Shown in pieces: positions 36,269 to 44,091 of a stretch of 64,000 nt of DNA. The translations under genes were made by a program, and so were the position numbers. Below the pieces are notes generated by a model. The model worked only from the letters and a program-made list of their open reading frames with translations. It ran no database searches and had not been told where the DNA came from. Origin of the DNA: CAMLFJ01 sp035524955 (lineage in GTDB: Bacteria; Methylomirabilota; Methylomirabilia; Rokubacteriales; CSP1-6); contig DATLFG010000107.1 of the NCBI GenBank assembly GCA_035524955.1, positions 62,001-126,000 of the forward strand. Reading direction: 5' to 3'. The stretch's first letter is position 1. Every line of letters starts with the position of its first letter.

Positions 36269-37912
36269 CTAGCGCGGCCGAGAGGCCGGGAAGCTGAAGA
36301 CGTTCGCGGGCTCGTGGTGCAGGCCGTGATCCCGGCGGAGCCGCTCGACCATGCCGAGCGCGTAGGGCGCGCCCTCCAGGAGCTGGGCCAGCATCTGATC
36401 GTCGAGCCGGAGCCCCGCCCGCCGGGCCGCGGTCGCGCAGAGGTCTCGGGTGGCGGCGTTGGCCGGCTCGGTCACCGAGAGCACGGGCGGGGCCGTGACC
36501 GCGGGTGCCTCGGCGCCGGCCACGAGCGCGGGGCGCCGGCGATGCCACTCGGTGGCCTGCTCGTAGGCGTGGCCGACGCGCAGGATGGTGACCTCGCCAA
36601 AGGGCCGGCCGAGGATCTGCATGCCCAGCGGCAGGCCGTTCCGCCCGAAGCCGTTGGGCAGCGCGAGCACCGGCTGGCCGGTGACGTTCCACGCGGTGAG
36701 CAGGCTCGGCTTCTGCCAGAACGACACGCTCCGGTAGTCGGCGAGCCGCGGCGCTTCGCCCAGGCCGGCGGTGACGAAGGCGTCGAACCGGTCGTAGAGC
36801 GGGTCCATCTCGACCATCATTCGGCGGTGCTCGCGCGTGGCCTGGACATAGTCGTTGGCGGTGAAGAGCACGGCGGGGAGCGCGCGGGCGCGAAAGTCGG
36901 CGCCGAAGTCGCCCGGGCGCGCGATCAGATCGGCCTGATGCACGCTGAAGATCTCGGTCTCCGCGATGATGATCTTGACGTCGTAGTACGCGCCGAGCGG
37001 GCGCACGCGACAGTCCTCGAGCTCCGCGCCGAGGCGGCGCAGCACGTCGAGCGAGGCTTCCATCGCTTTCCGCACGTCGTCGGAGGCCGGGATGTCCTGC
37101 TCCCAGTGATGCCGGAGCACCCCGATGCGCAGGCCGCGCAGGTCCTGCCCGAGCGCCGCGTCGAAGCGCGGAATCGGCCGCCGCAGGCTGCCCGCGTCCT
37201 TCGGGTCGTAGCCGGCCAGGGCCTGCAGGGTCAGCGCGCAATCCTGGACGGTGCGGGCCAGGGGCCCGCAGTGGTCGAACGTGTAGGAGTTGGTGATCAC
37301 GCCGGCGCGGCTCACGAGGCCGAATGTAGGCACGATGCCGACCACCCCGCAGTGGGACGCCGGCCCCCGAATCGATCCGCCGGTGTCGGAGCCGAGCGCC
37401 ATCGGCAGGAGACCGGCCGCGACCGCGGCCCCCGACCCGCTGGAAGACCCGCCGGTGAAATGGCCGAGGCTCCAGGGATTGCGCGCGGGCGGCCACGGCA
37501 GATCGAACGACGGGCCCGCGTGGGCCATCTCGTGGGTGGCCAGCTTGCCGAGCAGGACCGAGCCGGCCTCGTAGAGCTTCGTCGTCGCGGTGGCATCCTC
37601 GGTCGGGATCCGGTTCATGAAGACGCGCGAGTGCGCGGAGGTGAGGATGCCCGCGGTGTCGTAGATGTCCTTGAGCCCGAACGGGATGCCGTGGAGCGGC
37701 CCCCGCGATCGGCCCGCCGCGATCTCGGCCTCGGCCTGCCGCGCCTGCCGCCGGGCCAGCTCGAACGTGGGCGTGATGAAGGCGCGCGTCTGGGCGTCGT
37801 GCTGCTTGACTCGCTGGATCAGCGCCTCGACCAGCTCCACGGGTGACAGCTTCCGGGCCGCGATCAGGCGAGAGAGCCCGGCGAGCGAGAGGTCGTGGAG
37901 GTCGTCGGTCAT
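36269..37912 (-). CDS. Amidase signature family hydrolase
   Basis: 547 residues. The Ser-Ser-Lys triad is visible as Lys in GIPFGLKDIYDT, the Gly/Ser-rich FTGGSSSGSGAAVAAG and Ser in GSDTGGSIRGPA. A C-terminal extension after about residue 465 (rich in Ala/Pro, then helical) is longer than in minimal amidases. It hydrolyses an amide such as an aliphatic, aromatic or carbamoyl amide; the substrate is unknown. No signal peptide, so cytoplasmic. Transcribed with the DehI-like gene 8 nt downstream. Confidence 0.92.
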   Translation of the reverse strand: MTDDLHDLSLAGLSRLIAARKLSPVELVEALIQRVKQHDAQTRAFITPTFELARRQARQAEAEIAAGRSRGPLHGIPFGLKDIYDTAGILTSAHSRVFMNRIPTEDATATTKLYEAGSVLLGKLATHEMAHAGPSFDLPWPPARNPWSLGHFTGGSSSGSGAAVAAGLLPMALGSDTGGSIRGPASHCGVVGIVPTFGLVSRAGVITNSYTFDHCGPLARTVQDCALTLQALAGYDPKDAGSLRRPIPRFDAALGQDLRGLRIGVLRHHWEQDIPASDDVRKAMEASLDVLRRLGAELEDCRVRPLGAYYDVKIIIAETEIFSVHQADLIARPGDFGADFRARALPAVLFTANDYVQATREHRRMMVEMDPLYDRFDAFVTAGLGEAPRLADYRSVSFWQKPSLLTAWNVTGQPVLALPNGFGRNGLPLGMQILGRPFGEVTILRVGHAYEQATEWHRRRPALVAGAEAPAVTAPPVLSVTEPANAATRDLCATAARRAGLRLDDQMLAQLLEGAPYALGMVERLRRDHGLHHEPANVFSFPASRPR

Positions 37913-38011
37913 GGCGCGGAGGTCACCACGCGCCGATCCTCCCCCCGGAACCGGGCCGCGTCAAGGGCACTTGTCCCGTATACTGGGTCGGCACCTTTAC
38001 CCCTCATCAGC

Positions 38012-39208
38012 GTGGATGACACCGACTGCAGGCCCGGCCCGTGGCGCGTGCTCGCGGCGTCGACCGCGCTCAACGCGCCGATCGGCTCGCTCTACGCGTT
38101 CAGCGTGTTCCTGCAGCCGCTGGAGGCGCTGCTCGGGCTGACCCGCGCCGACCTGGCGCTCGTCTTCGCGGTGGCCGCCGCCGGATTCGGTGTCGGCATG
38201 ATGATGGCGCCCGGTCTCTACGGCGTCGCCTCGACGCCGGTCCTCGTGACCGCCTGCGCGGTCGTGAACGCCCTGGGCCTCGCGCTGGCCGCGACCGCGG
38301 GCGGCCTGACCCAGCTCGCCGTCGGGTACGGGGTGCTCTTCGGGGTGGGAGGTGGCGCGGCCTACATCCTCGTCCAGCAGATGGTGAACCTGGTGGTGAC
38401 GCGCCGCCGGGGCCTGGTGAACGGCTACATCGTGAGCCTGTTGCCCGCCGGCGCGATGATCGCGGCCCCGGTGTTCGGCTGGGCGATCGGCGCCTTCGGG
38501 GTCCGCGCCACGCTCGGCGGGTTCGCCGCCGTCCTGGCCGTGACCGGCTTCGCGAGCGCGTGGCTGGTGTCCCGTGCCGGTATCGCCGGCTCGGGGGCGA
38601 CCGGCAGCGTCACGCTGAGCCCGGACGAGCGGCGCCGGGCGGTGTTCTGGCGGCTCTCGCTGGTGTTCTTCCTGGCCGCCTCCGCCGGCCTGATGGTGCT
38701 GAGCCAGGCCGCCGGCATCATCGCCGCGTACGGTGGGGCGGCCGCGCTCGCGGTGTACGGGACCACGTTCATCACCGCCACCATCGCGGCCGCGCGCCTG
38801 GGCGGCGGGTGGATGGTGGACTGGCTCGCCATCCCCACCGTCGCGGCCGGCGCCCACGCGGTCGCCCTCGGCGGCAACGTGGCGCTGACGCTGTGGCCCG
38901 GGCCGCTGGTGTCCGTCTTCTCGCTGGCCCTGGTGGGGCTGGGCTACGGCGTGATCTCCGGTGTGACCGCGGCCGCCGTCGCCGTGTACTGGCGGCGGGC
39001 GCTCTACGGCCGCGTGGCGAGCCGCGTCTACATCGCGTGGTGCGCGGCGGCCATCGTCCTGCCGGTCGTCGCCGGCCGCCTCTTCGACCTCACGCAGGGT
39101 TACGGCACCGCGGTGCTCATCGCGGCGGGGGGCAATGCGCTCGGCATCCTGGTGTCGCTCGGCCTGCCGCGCCAGCGGTCATCCGCGGATCCGGCGCCCG
39201 GGCGCTGA
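38012..39208 (+). CDS. MFS transporter, oxalate/formate antiporter-like
   Basis: 398 residues, about 12 helices. It opens with WRVLAASTALNAPIGSLYAFSVFLQPLEA and GLTRADLALVFAVAAAGFGVGM, the pattern of the OFA (oxalate:formate) subfamily, and has a QQMVNLVVTRRRGLVNGYIVS loop. Substrate probably a small organic anion. The start is the GTG at 38012; no ATG is available without losing helix 1. Divergent from the amidase. Confidence 0.82.
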   Translation: MDDTDCRPGPWRVLAASTALNAPIGSLYAFSVFLQPLEALLGLTRADLALVFAVAAAGFGVGMMMAPGLYGVASTPVLVTACAVVNALGLALAATAGGLTQLAVGYGVLFGVGGGAAYILVQQMVNLVVTRRRGLVNGYIVSLLPAGAMIAAPVFGWAIGAFGVRATLGGFAAVLAVTGFASAWLVSRAGIAGSGATGSVTLSPDERRRAVFWRLSLVFFLAASAGLMVLSQAAGIIAAYGGAAALAVYGTTFITATIAAARLGGGWMVDWLAIPTVAAGAHAVALGGNVALTLWPGPLVSVFSLALVGLGYGVISGVTAAAVAVYWRRALYGRVASRVYIAWCAAAIVLPVVAGRLFDLTQGYGTAVLIAAGGNALGILVSLGLPRQRSSADPAPGR

Positions 39209-39223
39209 GGTACCATCTCCCTC

Positions 39224-40042
39224 ATGACCGGGCCCCGGCCGCTCTCGCTCGCGCACCTGACCGTCCTGGACACGACGCCGCCCGAGCTGATCACGGTGGC
39301 GGCGGCCGCGGGCTTCCGGACCGTCGGCATCCGCCTGACCGCGACGCCGAGCGTGGGCATCCCGCCGTACGACGTGCTCCACGAGGGGCCGATGCTGCGG
39401 GAGACGCTGCGGCGGCTCGGGGACACCGGCGTGTCCGTGCTCGACACCGAGTTCCTCCGGTTCGAGCGCGAGTACCCGATCGGCATCCCGGAGGGGTTCC
39501 TGGAGATCTCGGCGCGGCTCGGTGCCAAGCACGTGCTCGTCATGAGCGCCGAGCCCGAGGAGGCGCGCACGCTCGAGCGCTTCGGCGAGCTCTGCGACCG
39601 GGCGGCCCCGTACGGCCTGCGCGTCGGCCTGGAGTTCGCGGTCTACACGGGGGTCCGCACACTCGACCACGCCGCGCAGATGATCGCGAAGTCGAAGCGG
39701 CCGAACGCGTCGGTCGTGGTGGATGCCCTGCACTTCAGCCGCTCCGGCGGCACTCCGGCTCACATCGGCCAGGTCGATCCGGCGCTTTTCCACTACGCGC
39801 AGATCTGCGACGCGCCGGCCGACATGCCCGGCCCCACCGACACGCCGAACCTGATCCGCGAGGCCCGCACCGGGCGGTTGCTCCCCGGCGAGGGCGTGTT
39901 GCCGCTTCGCGAGCTGGTGGCGGCGCTGCCCGCGGGCCTCCCGCTGGCCGTCGAGGCGCCCTGCCAGGCCACCGCCGACCTGCCCGCGCTCGAGCGGGCC
40001 AGGCGCGCGTATCAGGCGCTATCGGCGCTGGTGGCCAGCTGA
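39224..40042 (+). CDS. Sugar phosphate isomerase/epimerase-like TIM barrel (AP_endonuc_2 family)
   Basis: 272 residues. Metal-site pattern of the xylose-isomerase-like barrel: Glu in VLDTEFLRF, Glu in GLEFAVYT, Asp in VVVDALHF, Asp/His in ICDAPAD and Glu in AVEAPCQ. Family members isomerise or epimerise keto sugars and inositols; the substrate is unknown. TACCAT lies 7 nt before the ATG, a leaderless-type arrangement. It is 15 nt after the MFS gene and could share its transcript. Confidence 0.83.
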   Translation: MTGPRPLSLAHLTVLDTTPPELITVAAAAGFRTVGIRLTATPSVGIPPYDVLHEGPMLRETLRRLGDTGVSVLDTEFLRFEREYPIGIPEGFLEISARLGAKHVLVMSAEPEEARTLERFGELCDRAAPYGLRVGLEFAVYTGVRTLDHAAQMIAKSKRPNASVVVDALHFSRSGGTPAHIGQVDPALFHYAQICDAPADMPGPTDTPNLIREARTGRLLPGEGVLPLRELVAALPAGLPLAVEAPCQATADLPALERARRAYQALSALVAS

Positions 40043-40076
40043 CCTCGACCGGCGCCGGGGCCTCACGGCCGCACCG

Positions 40077-40697
40077 TCACGTGCCCTTCTCGGCGCGGGC
40101 CTCCTTCACGAGCTGCTCCAGCACCTCGTAGGGCTGCGCGCCCACGACCCCGCGGTCGCTCGCGACGAACGTGGGCACCCCGGTGATCCCGTACCGGCGC
40201 GAGAGCGCCCAGTCCCGGTCCACCGCGTCCTTGAACGTGCGCTTCTCCAGGACGTCGGACGCGTCGGTGCGGGGTAACCCGACCCGCTCCGCGATCTCGA
40301 GCAGGACCTCGGGTCGGGAGATGTCGCGCGCCTCCACGAAGTAGGCGCGGAACATCGCGTCGTGGAAGGCCTCGCCGCCCGGCTGCGTATCGGCCCACTT
40401 GCCCAGCTCCTGGGCCAGGCGGCTGTTGTAGGTCATGGTGCGCTCGCCGTAGGGGAGGCCCTCCGCATCCATGCGCGCCTTCATCTGGGCGTTCATGGCC
40501 TTGCGGTCCACGTTGCGGCCCCGGAACAGGTCCTCGAGCGACCGGCCCTCCGCCGGGGTCTCCGGATGCAGCGGGAAGTGCACCCACTCGATCTTCACGT
40601 TGTGCTCGGTCCGGAGCTTCTCAATACGCACGGTACTGAGATAGCACCAGGGTCAGACGTAGTCGGAGAAGACCTGGAGCGTGATCGGCTTGGTCAT
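40077..40697 (-). CDS. DsbA/FrnE-family thiol oxidoreductase, predicted selenoprotein (UPWC, in-frame UGA at codon 15)
   Basis: Starting at ATG 40697, after a strong Shine-Dalgarno (AAGGAGG, 5 nt spacing), the frame reads VFSDYV-U15-PWC18-YLSTVRIEKL and continues to 40077, a full 206-residue FrnE-like protein. The family active site is CPWC, so UGA (complement of 40653-40655) replaces the nucleophilic Cys. The cis-Pro loop is GITGVPTFV. Without readthrough only a 14-residue peptide or a protein lacking the active site would result. A 9-bp SECIS hairpin follows. No signal peptide, so cytoplasmic. The gene overlaps the NHL-repeat gene upstream (ATGA). Confidence 0.9.
40619..40641 (-). promoter_or_regulatory. 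Predicted bacterial SECIS element of the DsbA/FrnE-like gene
   Basis: On the minus strand TCTCAGTAC (40641-40633) pairs with GTATTGAGA (40627-40619), nine pairs including one G-U, around the loop CGTGC (40632-40628). The stem starts 11 nt and the loop 20 nt after the UGA, which is the spacing known for the minimal E. coli element. The loop differs from those of the other two candidates by one to two bases. Confidence 0.78.
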
Positions 40698-41659
40698 GTC
40701 GCCTCCTTGACGAGCTTCTGCAGGCTTCGTAGGCCGGGCGGAATCGGCTGGCCCTTGTAGCGATTGCCCCAGTTAGTGTACGACACCTCGCCGACGTAGA
40801 TGTCGCCGCGCGAATCCACCGCGAGGCCGTGCGGGGAGACGAACTGGCCCCGCTCGAGGCCGGCCGGGCGGTCGCCCAGCCGCGCCAGCCGCTCGCCCCG
40901 GTGGCTGTAGACGCTGATCCGCGGGCCGATATTGGGCACGTCGTAGTTGATCGCGAGCGCGCCGCCGATCTCGCCCACGTAGAAGCGGCCCTGGCCGCCG
41001 CGCTCCAGGAAGAGGCCCGAGGGACGGTGCATGTCGTGCCACTGCGTCTCGAACCGGCCGTTGCCGTCGAAGACCTGGACGCGGTGGTTCTCCCGGTCGG
41101 CCACGTAGACCCAGCCGTCGGCGTCGCAGCAGATGTTGTGCGGGATATTGAACTGGCCGGGATCGGTGCCCGGCTCGCCCCACGAGCGCAGCAGGGCACC
41201 GTCGGGCGCGAACTTGTGGACGCGCGCGTTGCCGTAGCCGTCCGAGACGTAGAGATCGCCCTCCGGCGACAGCGCGGTATGCGTGCAGCGATGGAACGGC
41301 TCGCCGCTCATGTAGGGCCGGGGCGTGCCGGGAACCCCGATGGTCAGGAGGACCTTCCCGTCCAGCGTGCAGTGGCGGACGGTGTGGTCGCCGTCGTCGG
41401 TCAGCCACAGGGTGTCGTCGGGCGCCACGTGGATGCCGTGCGCGCGATGGAAGACGCCCTCGCCCCAGGAGCGCAGGAAGTTGCCCTCGCGGTCGAACAC
41501 CACCATCGGGTGCGCCCCGCGGTTGAAGGCGTAGACCCGGTCCCGCGCGTCGACGCCGACCGCGGCCACGTCGGCGTTGAACTCTCGGCCCGGCGGCAGC
41601 TTGGCCCACCGATCATCGACCCGGTAGCGGTAGGCGCCGGCGCCCAGGACGGCCGCCAT
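40694..41659 (-). CDS. NHL-repeat beta-propeller protein (peptidyl-amidoglycolate-lyase-like)
   Basis: 321 residues with about six NHL blades: VYAFNRGAHPMVVFDREGNFLRSWG begins one, and FNIPHNICCDADGWVYVADRENHRVQVFD is typical. The fold is like the peptidyl-alpha-hydroxyglycine amidating lyase domain, which cleaves an N-(alpha-hydroxyalkyl) amide. In an operon with a DMFase-type amidohydrolase that chemistry would be plausible, but the catalytic residues were not verified. No signal peptide. Overlaps the upstream PTE gene by 1 nt and the Sec-DsbA gene by 4. Confidence 0.8.
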   Translation of the reverse strand: MAAVLGAGAYRYRVDDRWAKLPPGREFNADVAAVGVDARDRVYAFNRGAHPMVVFDREGNFLRSWGEGVFHRAHGIHVAPDDTLWLTDDGDHTVRHCTLDGKVLLTIGVPGTPRPYMSGEPFHRCTHTALSPEGDLYVSDGYGNARVHKFAPDGALLRSWGEPGTDPGQFNIPHNICCDADGWVYVADRENHRVQVFDGNGRFETQWHDMHRPSGLFLERGGQGRFYVGEIGGALAINYDVPNIGPRISVYSHRGERLARLGDRPAGLERGQFVSPHGLAVDSRGDIYVGEVSYTNWGNRYKGQPIPPGLRSLQKLVKEAT

Positions 41660-42615
41660 CACGCCGCTCCGGGCCCGCGCGCCTCGAAGATCGCACGCGG
41701 GTTGCCCACGAGCATCTGCTGGATCTGCTCCTCCGCGACCCCGGCCTTGCGGAGCGCGGGCAGGATGTCGTCGGGGATGTGGTTGTAGTGCCAGAGGGGC
41801 CGGGTGCGGCGCTTGTCGTCCTCGGAGAGCAGGTCGCTCCAGCAGTTGGCGTCGTGCGAGAGGACCATCCGGCCCGCATAGCCCTCCGCGCACAGGCGGG
41901 CGATGACCTCGACCCGCCTGGCCGTCGGCAGCAAGTGCTCGAGGCCGAAGCGGTCCATGCCGATCGTGCTGCCCCGGTCCATCAGCCCGCGGAGATAGCC
42001 CAGGTCCTCGCTGTCGCCGCTGTGGCCGATGATCACGCGGCGGAGGTCCACGCCCTCCTGGGCGAAGATGGCCTGTTGCGCCTCCCCGGTCCGGCCCGCG
42101 GCCCAGGTGTGGGTGGAGATCGGCACTCCGGTCGCCTTCTGGGCCCGCGCGGAGGCGCGCAGGATGTTCTCGATCACCGGCGTCACGCCCGCGGTGTCGG
42201 TGGCGCACTTGATGACGGCCGCCTTGACGCCGCTCTCCCCGATGCCCCGGGTGATGTCGCGGACGAACAGCTCGGCCACCGCGTCCACGCCGTGGCCGCC
42301 GAAGTACCGCTGGGGCATCCACCAGACACCGGTGGCCACGATCACGTGCACGCGACAGCGGCGGGCCACGTCCAGGATCAGGCCGATGTCCCGGCCCAGG
42401 TCCACGGTGGTCAGGTCCACGATCGTGCGGATGCCGCGCGCGTGGAGATCGGCCAGCTTGCGCTCCGCCATCGCGAGGATCCCCGCGCGGTCCCAGAGGT
42501 GCGGCCAGTTCTCCTGCACCCCGGGCGATCGGGTGACGATGTGCTCGTGCATCAGCGTGGCGCCGAGCTCGGCCGTGGCCACCGGCCCGAGGGCTGTCTC
42601 CACCGTGGTGGTCAT
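41659..42615 (-). CDS. Phosphotriesterase-family metal-dependent hydrolase
   Basis: 318 residues. Metal ligands in the expected order: His23-Glu-His25 (LMHEHIV), the Lys that would be carbamylated (AAVIKCATD), His in STHTWAAG, His in IGHSGDSED and Asp in LSHDANCWS. Family members act as lactonases or phosphotriesterases. Context in a run with amide-cleaving enzymes suggests a lactone or ester substrate. Shine-Dalgarno AGGAGAG precedes the ATG. Confidence 0.9.
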   Translation of the reverse strand: MTTTVETALGPVATAELGATLMHEHIVTRSPGVQENWPHLWDRAGILAMAERKLADLHARGIRTIVDLTTVDLGRDIGLILDVARRCRVHVIVATGVWWMPQRYFGGHGVDAVAELFVRDITRGIGESGVKAAVIKCATDTAGVTPVIENILRASARAQKATGVPISTHTWAAGRTGEAQQAIFAQEGVDLRRVIIGHSGDSEDLGYLRGLMDRGSTIGMDRFGLEHLLPTARRVEVIARLCAEGYAGRMVLSHDANCWSDLLSEDDKRRTRPLWHYNHIPDDILPALRKAGVAEEQIQQMLVGNPRAIFEARGPGAA

Positions 42616-42625
42616 GCCGACTCTC

Positions 42626-43792
42626 CTAGTCCGCGACCGCGCGCACGAAGCGCTCGACCTCGGCCTCGTCGTTGTAGTAGTGGACGCTGGCGCGGACGAG
42701 CGCGTCGAAGCCGCGCGCGGGCAGGTCGAGCCGCGAGGACCGGGCCTGCGTATGGGTGACGTTGATGTCCAGGGCGCGGAGGCGCCGCCGGGTGGCGTCC
42801 GGCCCCTCGCCGGCCTTGAGAAAGGTCACGATGCCGCACCGCTCGGACCCCAGGTCGTGGACGGTCACCCCGGGCCGCTTCGCCAGCTCGCGGCGGAGCA
42901 GGTCCGCGAGCGCCTTGACGCGGGGCTCGATGGCCTCGAGGCCGAGGGCCAGGGCGTAGCGGACCGCCACCCCGAGGCCGATCTGGCCGGCCACGAAGCG
43001 CTCCCAGTTCTCGAAGCGGCGGGCGTCGTCGCGGAGGGTGTAGGTGTCGGCGTCGACCCACGAGGCGGCCTCGAGGTCGATGAAGGGCGGCTCCAGCTCA
43101 CCGAGGATGTCGCGCCGTACGTACAGGAAGCCGGTGCCCCGCGGGCCCCGCAGGTACTTGCGCCCGGTGGCCGAGAGCATGTGGCAGCCGATGCGGCGGA
43201 CGTCCACCGCAAGCTGGCCGACCGACTGGCAGGCGTCGAGCAGGTACAGGAGGCCGTGCCGCGCGGCCACCCGGCCCACCTCCGCGGCGGGGTTCACGAG
43301 CCCGCCCTGGGTCGGGACGTGGGTGATCGCGATGAGCCGCGTGCGCGGCCGGATCGCGCGCTCGAGCGCGGCCACGTCGAGCTGGCCCGAGGCGTCGTCG
43401 TCCACCACGTCGATCTCGACACCCACGCGCCGCTTCATCTGGAGGAACGCGAGGTAGTTGGACGCGTACTCGGCCCGCGCGGTGACGATGCGGTCCCCGG
43501 CGCGGAAGGGGATGGCGTAGAAGGCCATGTCCCAGGCCCGCGTCGCGTTCTCGACGAACGCGATCTCCTCGGGGCCGGCGCCGATCAGGGCGGCGACCGC
43601 GTCGTAGACGTCGGCGATCCGGTCCGCGGCCAGGGCGGCCGCCTCGTAGCCGCCGATCGCCGCCTCGCGCTCCAGGTGGCCGATCACCGCCTCGAGCACC
43701 GGCCGCGGCGGCAGGGCCGCGCCCGCATTGTTGAAGTGCAGGACGTTGGCGACACCCGGCGTGTCGGCCCGCAGCCGCGGCACGTCGAGCAT
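42626..43792 (-). CDS. Class V aminotransferase-fold PLP enzyme (cysteine desulfurase/isopenicillin-N-epimerase-like)
   Basis: 388 residues. HFNNAGAALPP start, ENATRAWDMAF, ITHVPTQGG, LDACQSVGQ (Asp/Gln PLP contacts) and the Schiff-base Lys in SATGRKYLRGPRGTGFL. The class includes cysteine desulfurases, selenocysteine lyases and epimerases; no clear desulfurase Cys loop was recognised, so a lyase/epimerase on an amino acid is equally possible. Its start overlaps the stop of the truncated yqeC. Confidence 0.85.
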   Translation of the reverse strand: MLDVPRLRADTPGVANVLHFNNAGAALPPRPVLEAVIGHLEREAAIGGYEAAALAADRIADVYDAVAALIGAGPEEIAFVENATRAWDMAFYAIPFRAGDRIVTARAEYASNYLAFLQMKRRVGVEIDVVDDDASGQLDVAALERAIRPRTRLIAITHVPTQGGLVNPAAEVGRVAARHGLLYLLDACQSVGQLAVDVRRIGCHMLSATGRKYLRGPRGTGFLYVRRDILGELEPPFIDLEAASWVDADTYTLRDDARRFENWERFVAGQIGLGVAVRYALALGLEAIEPRVKALADLLRRELAKRPGVTVHDLGSERCGIVTFLKAGEGPDATRRRLRALDINVTHTQARSSRLDLPARGFDALVRASVHYYNDEAEVERFVRAVAD

Positions 43793-44091
43793 CACCGCGA
43801 GCAGACCTCGGCCTTGCCGCTGCCCGCGTCGACCGGGCCGATGACGAGCATGTGCCGGTAGAGCACCAGCGCCGCCTCGATCCGCTCGCGTGTCGCATCG
43901 GCAGCGGAGACATGGGCGGGCGCCAGCGCGATCTGCGCGCCGAAGATCCGGGTGGTCGTGGTGGTGATCGCGCGGCCTCCCCGGTCCACCACCTCGCGCG
44001 CCAGGCAAGACATCGCGGTGGTCTTCCCGCCTCCGCCGACCAGCGCGACGGCCTCCTCGGCCTGCATCGCGAGCGCGGCCGCGAGCGTCAT
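43792..44091 (-). CDS. Truncated YqeC-like GTP/ATP-binding protein (selenium-dependent Mo-hydroxylase accessory family)
   Basis: 99 residues against about 230-260 in full YqeC. The N-terminal hallmarks are there: P-loop VALVGGGGKTTAM (residues 16-28), the ITTTTTRIF segment and HMLVIGPVDAGSGK. The frame then ends (KAEVCSR) and the class-V aminotransferase begins with a 1-nt overlap, so the EADGSRG-like middle and C-terminal half are missing. YqeC is associated with selenium-dependent molybdenum hydroxylases. It could be a decayed copy or a minimal nucleotide-binding form; it is still in phase with its operon neighbours. Confidence 0.68.
   Translation of the reverse strand: MTLAAALAMQAEEAVALVGGGGKTTAMSCLAREVVDRGGRAITTTTTRIFGAQIALAPAHVSAADATRERIEAALVLYRHMLVIGPVDAGSGKAEVCSR

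Noticed and set aside
37956..37984. TATACT as a -10 box for the MFS gene at 38012
   Set aside because: No acceptable -35 box at 15-19 nt; kept out of the feature list.
43770..43800. A fourth Sec codon at the end of the YqeC-like frame
   Set aside because: Sequence after that TGA is the shifted frame of the aminotransferase start, without YqeC similarity.
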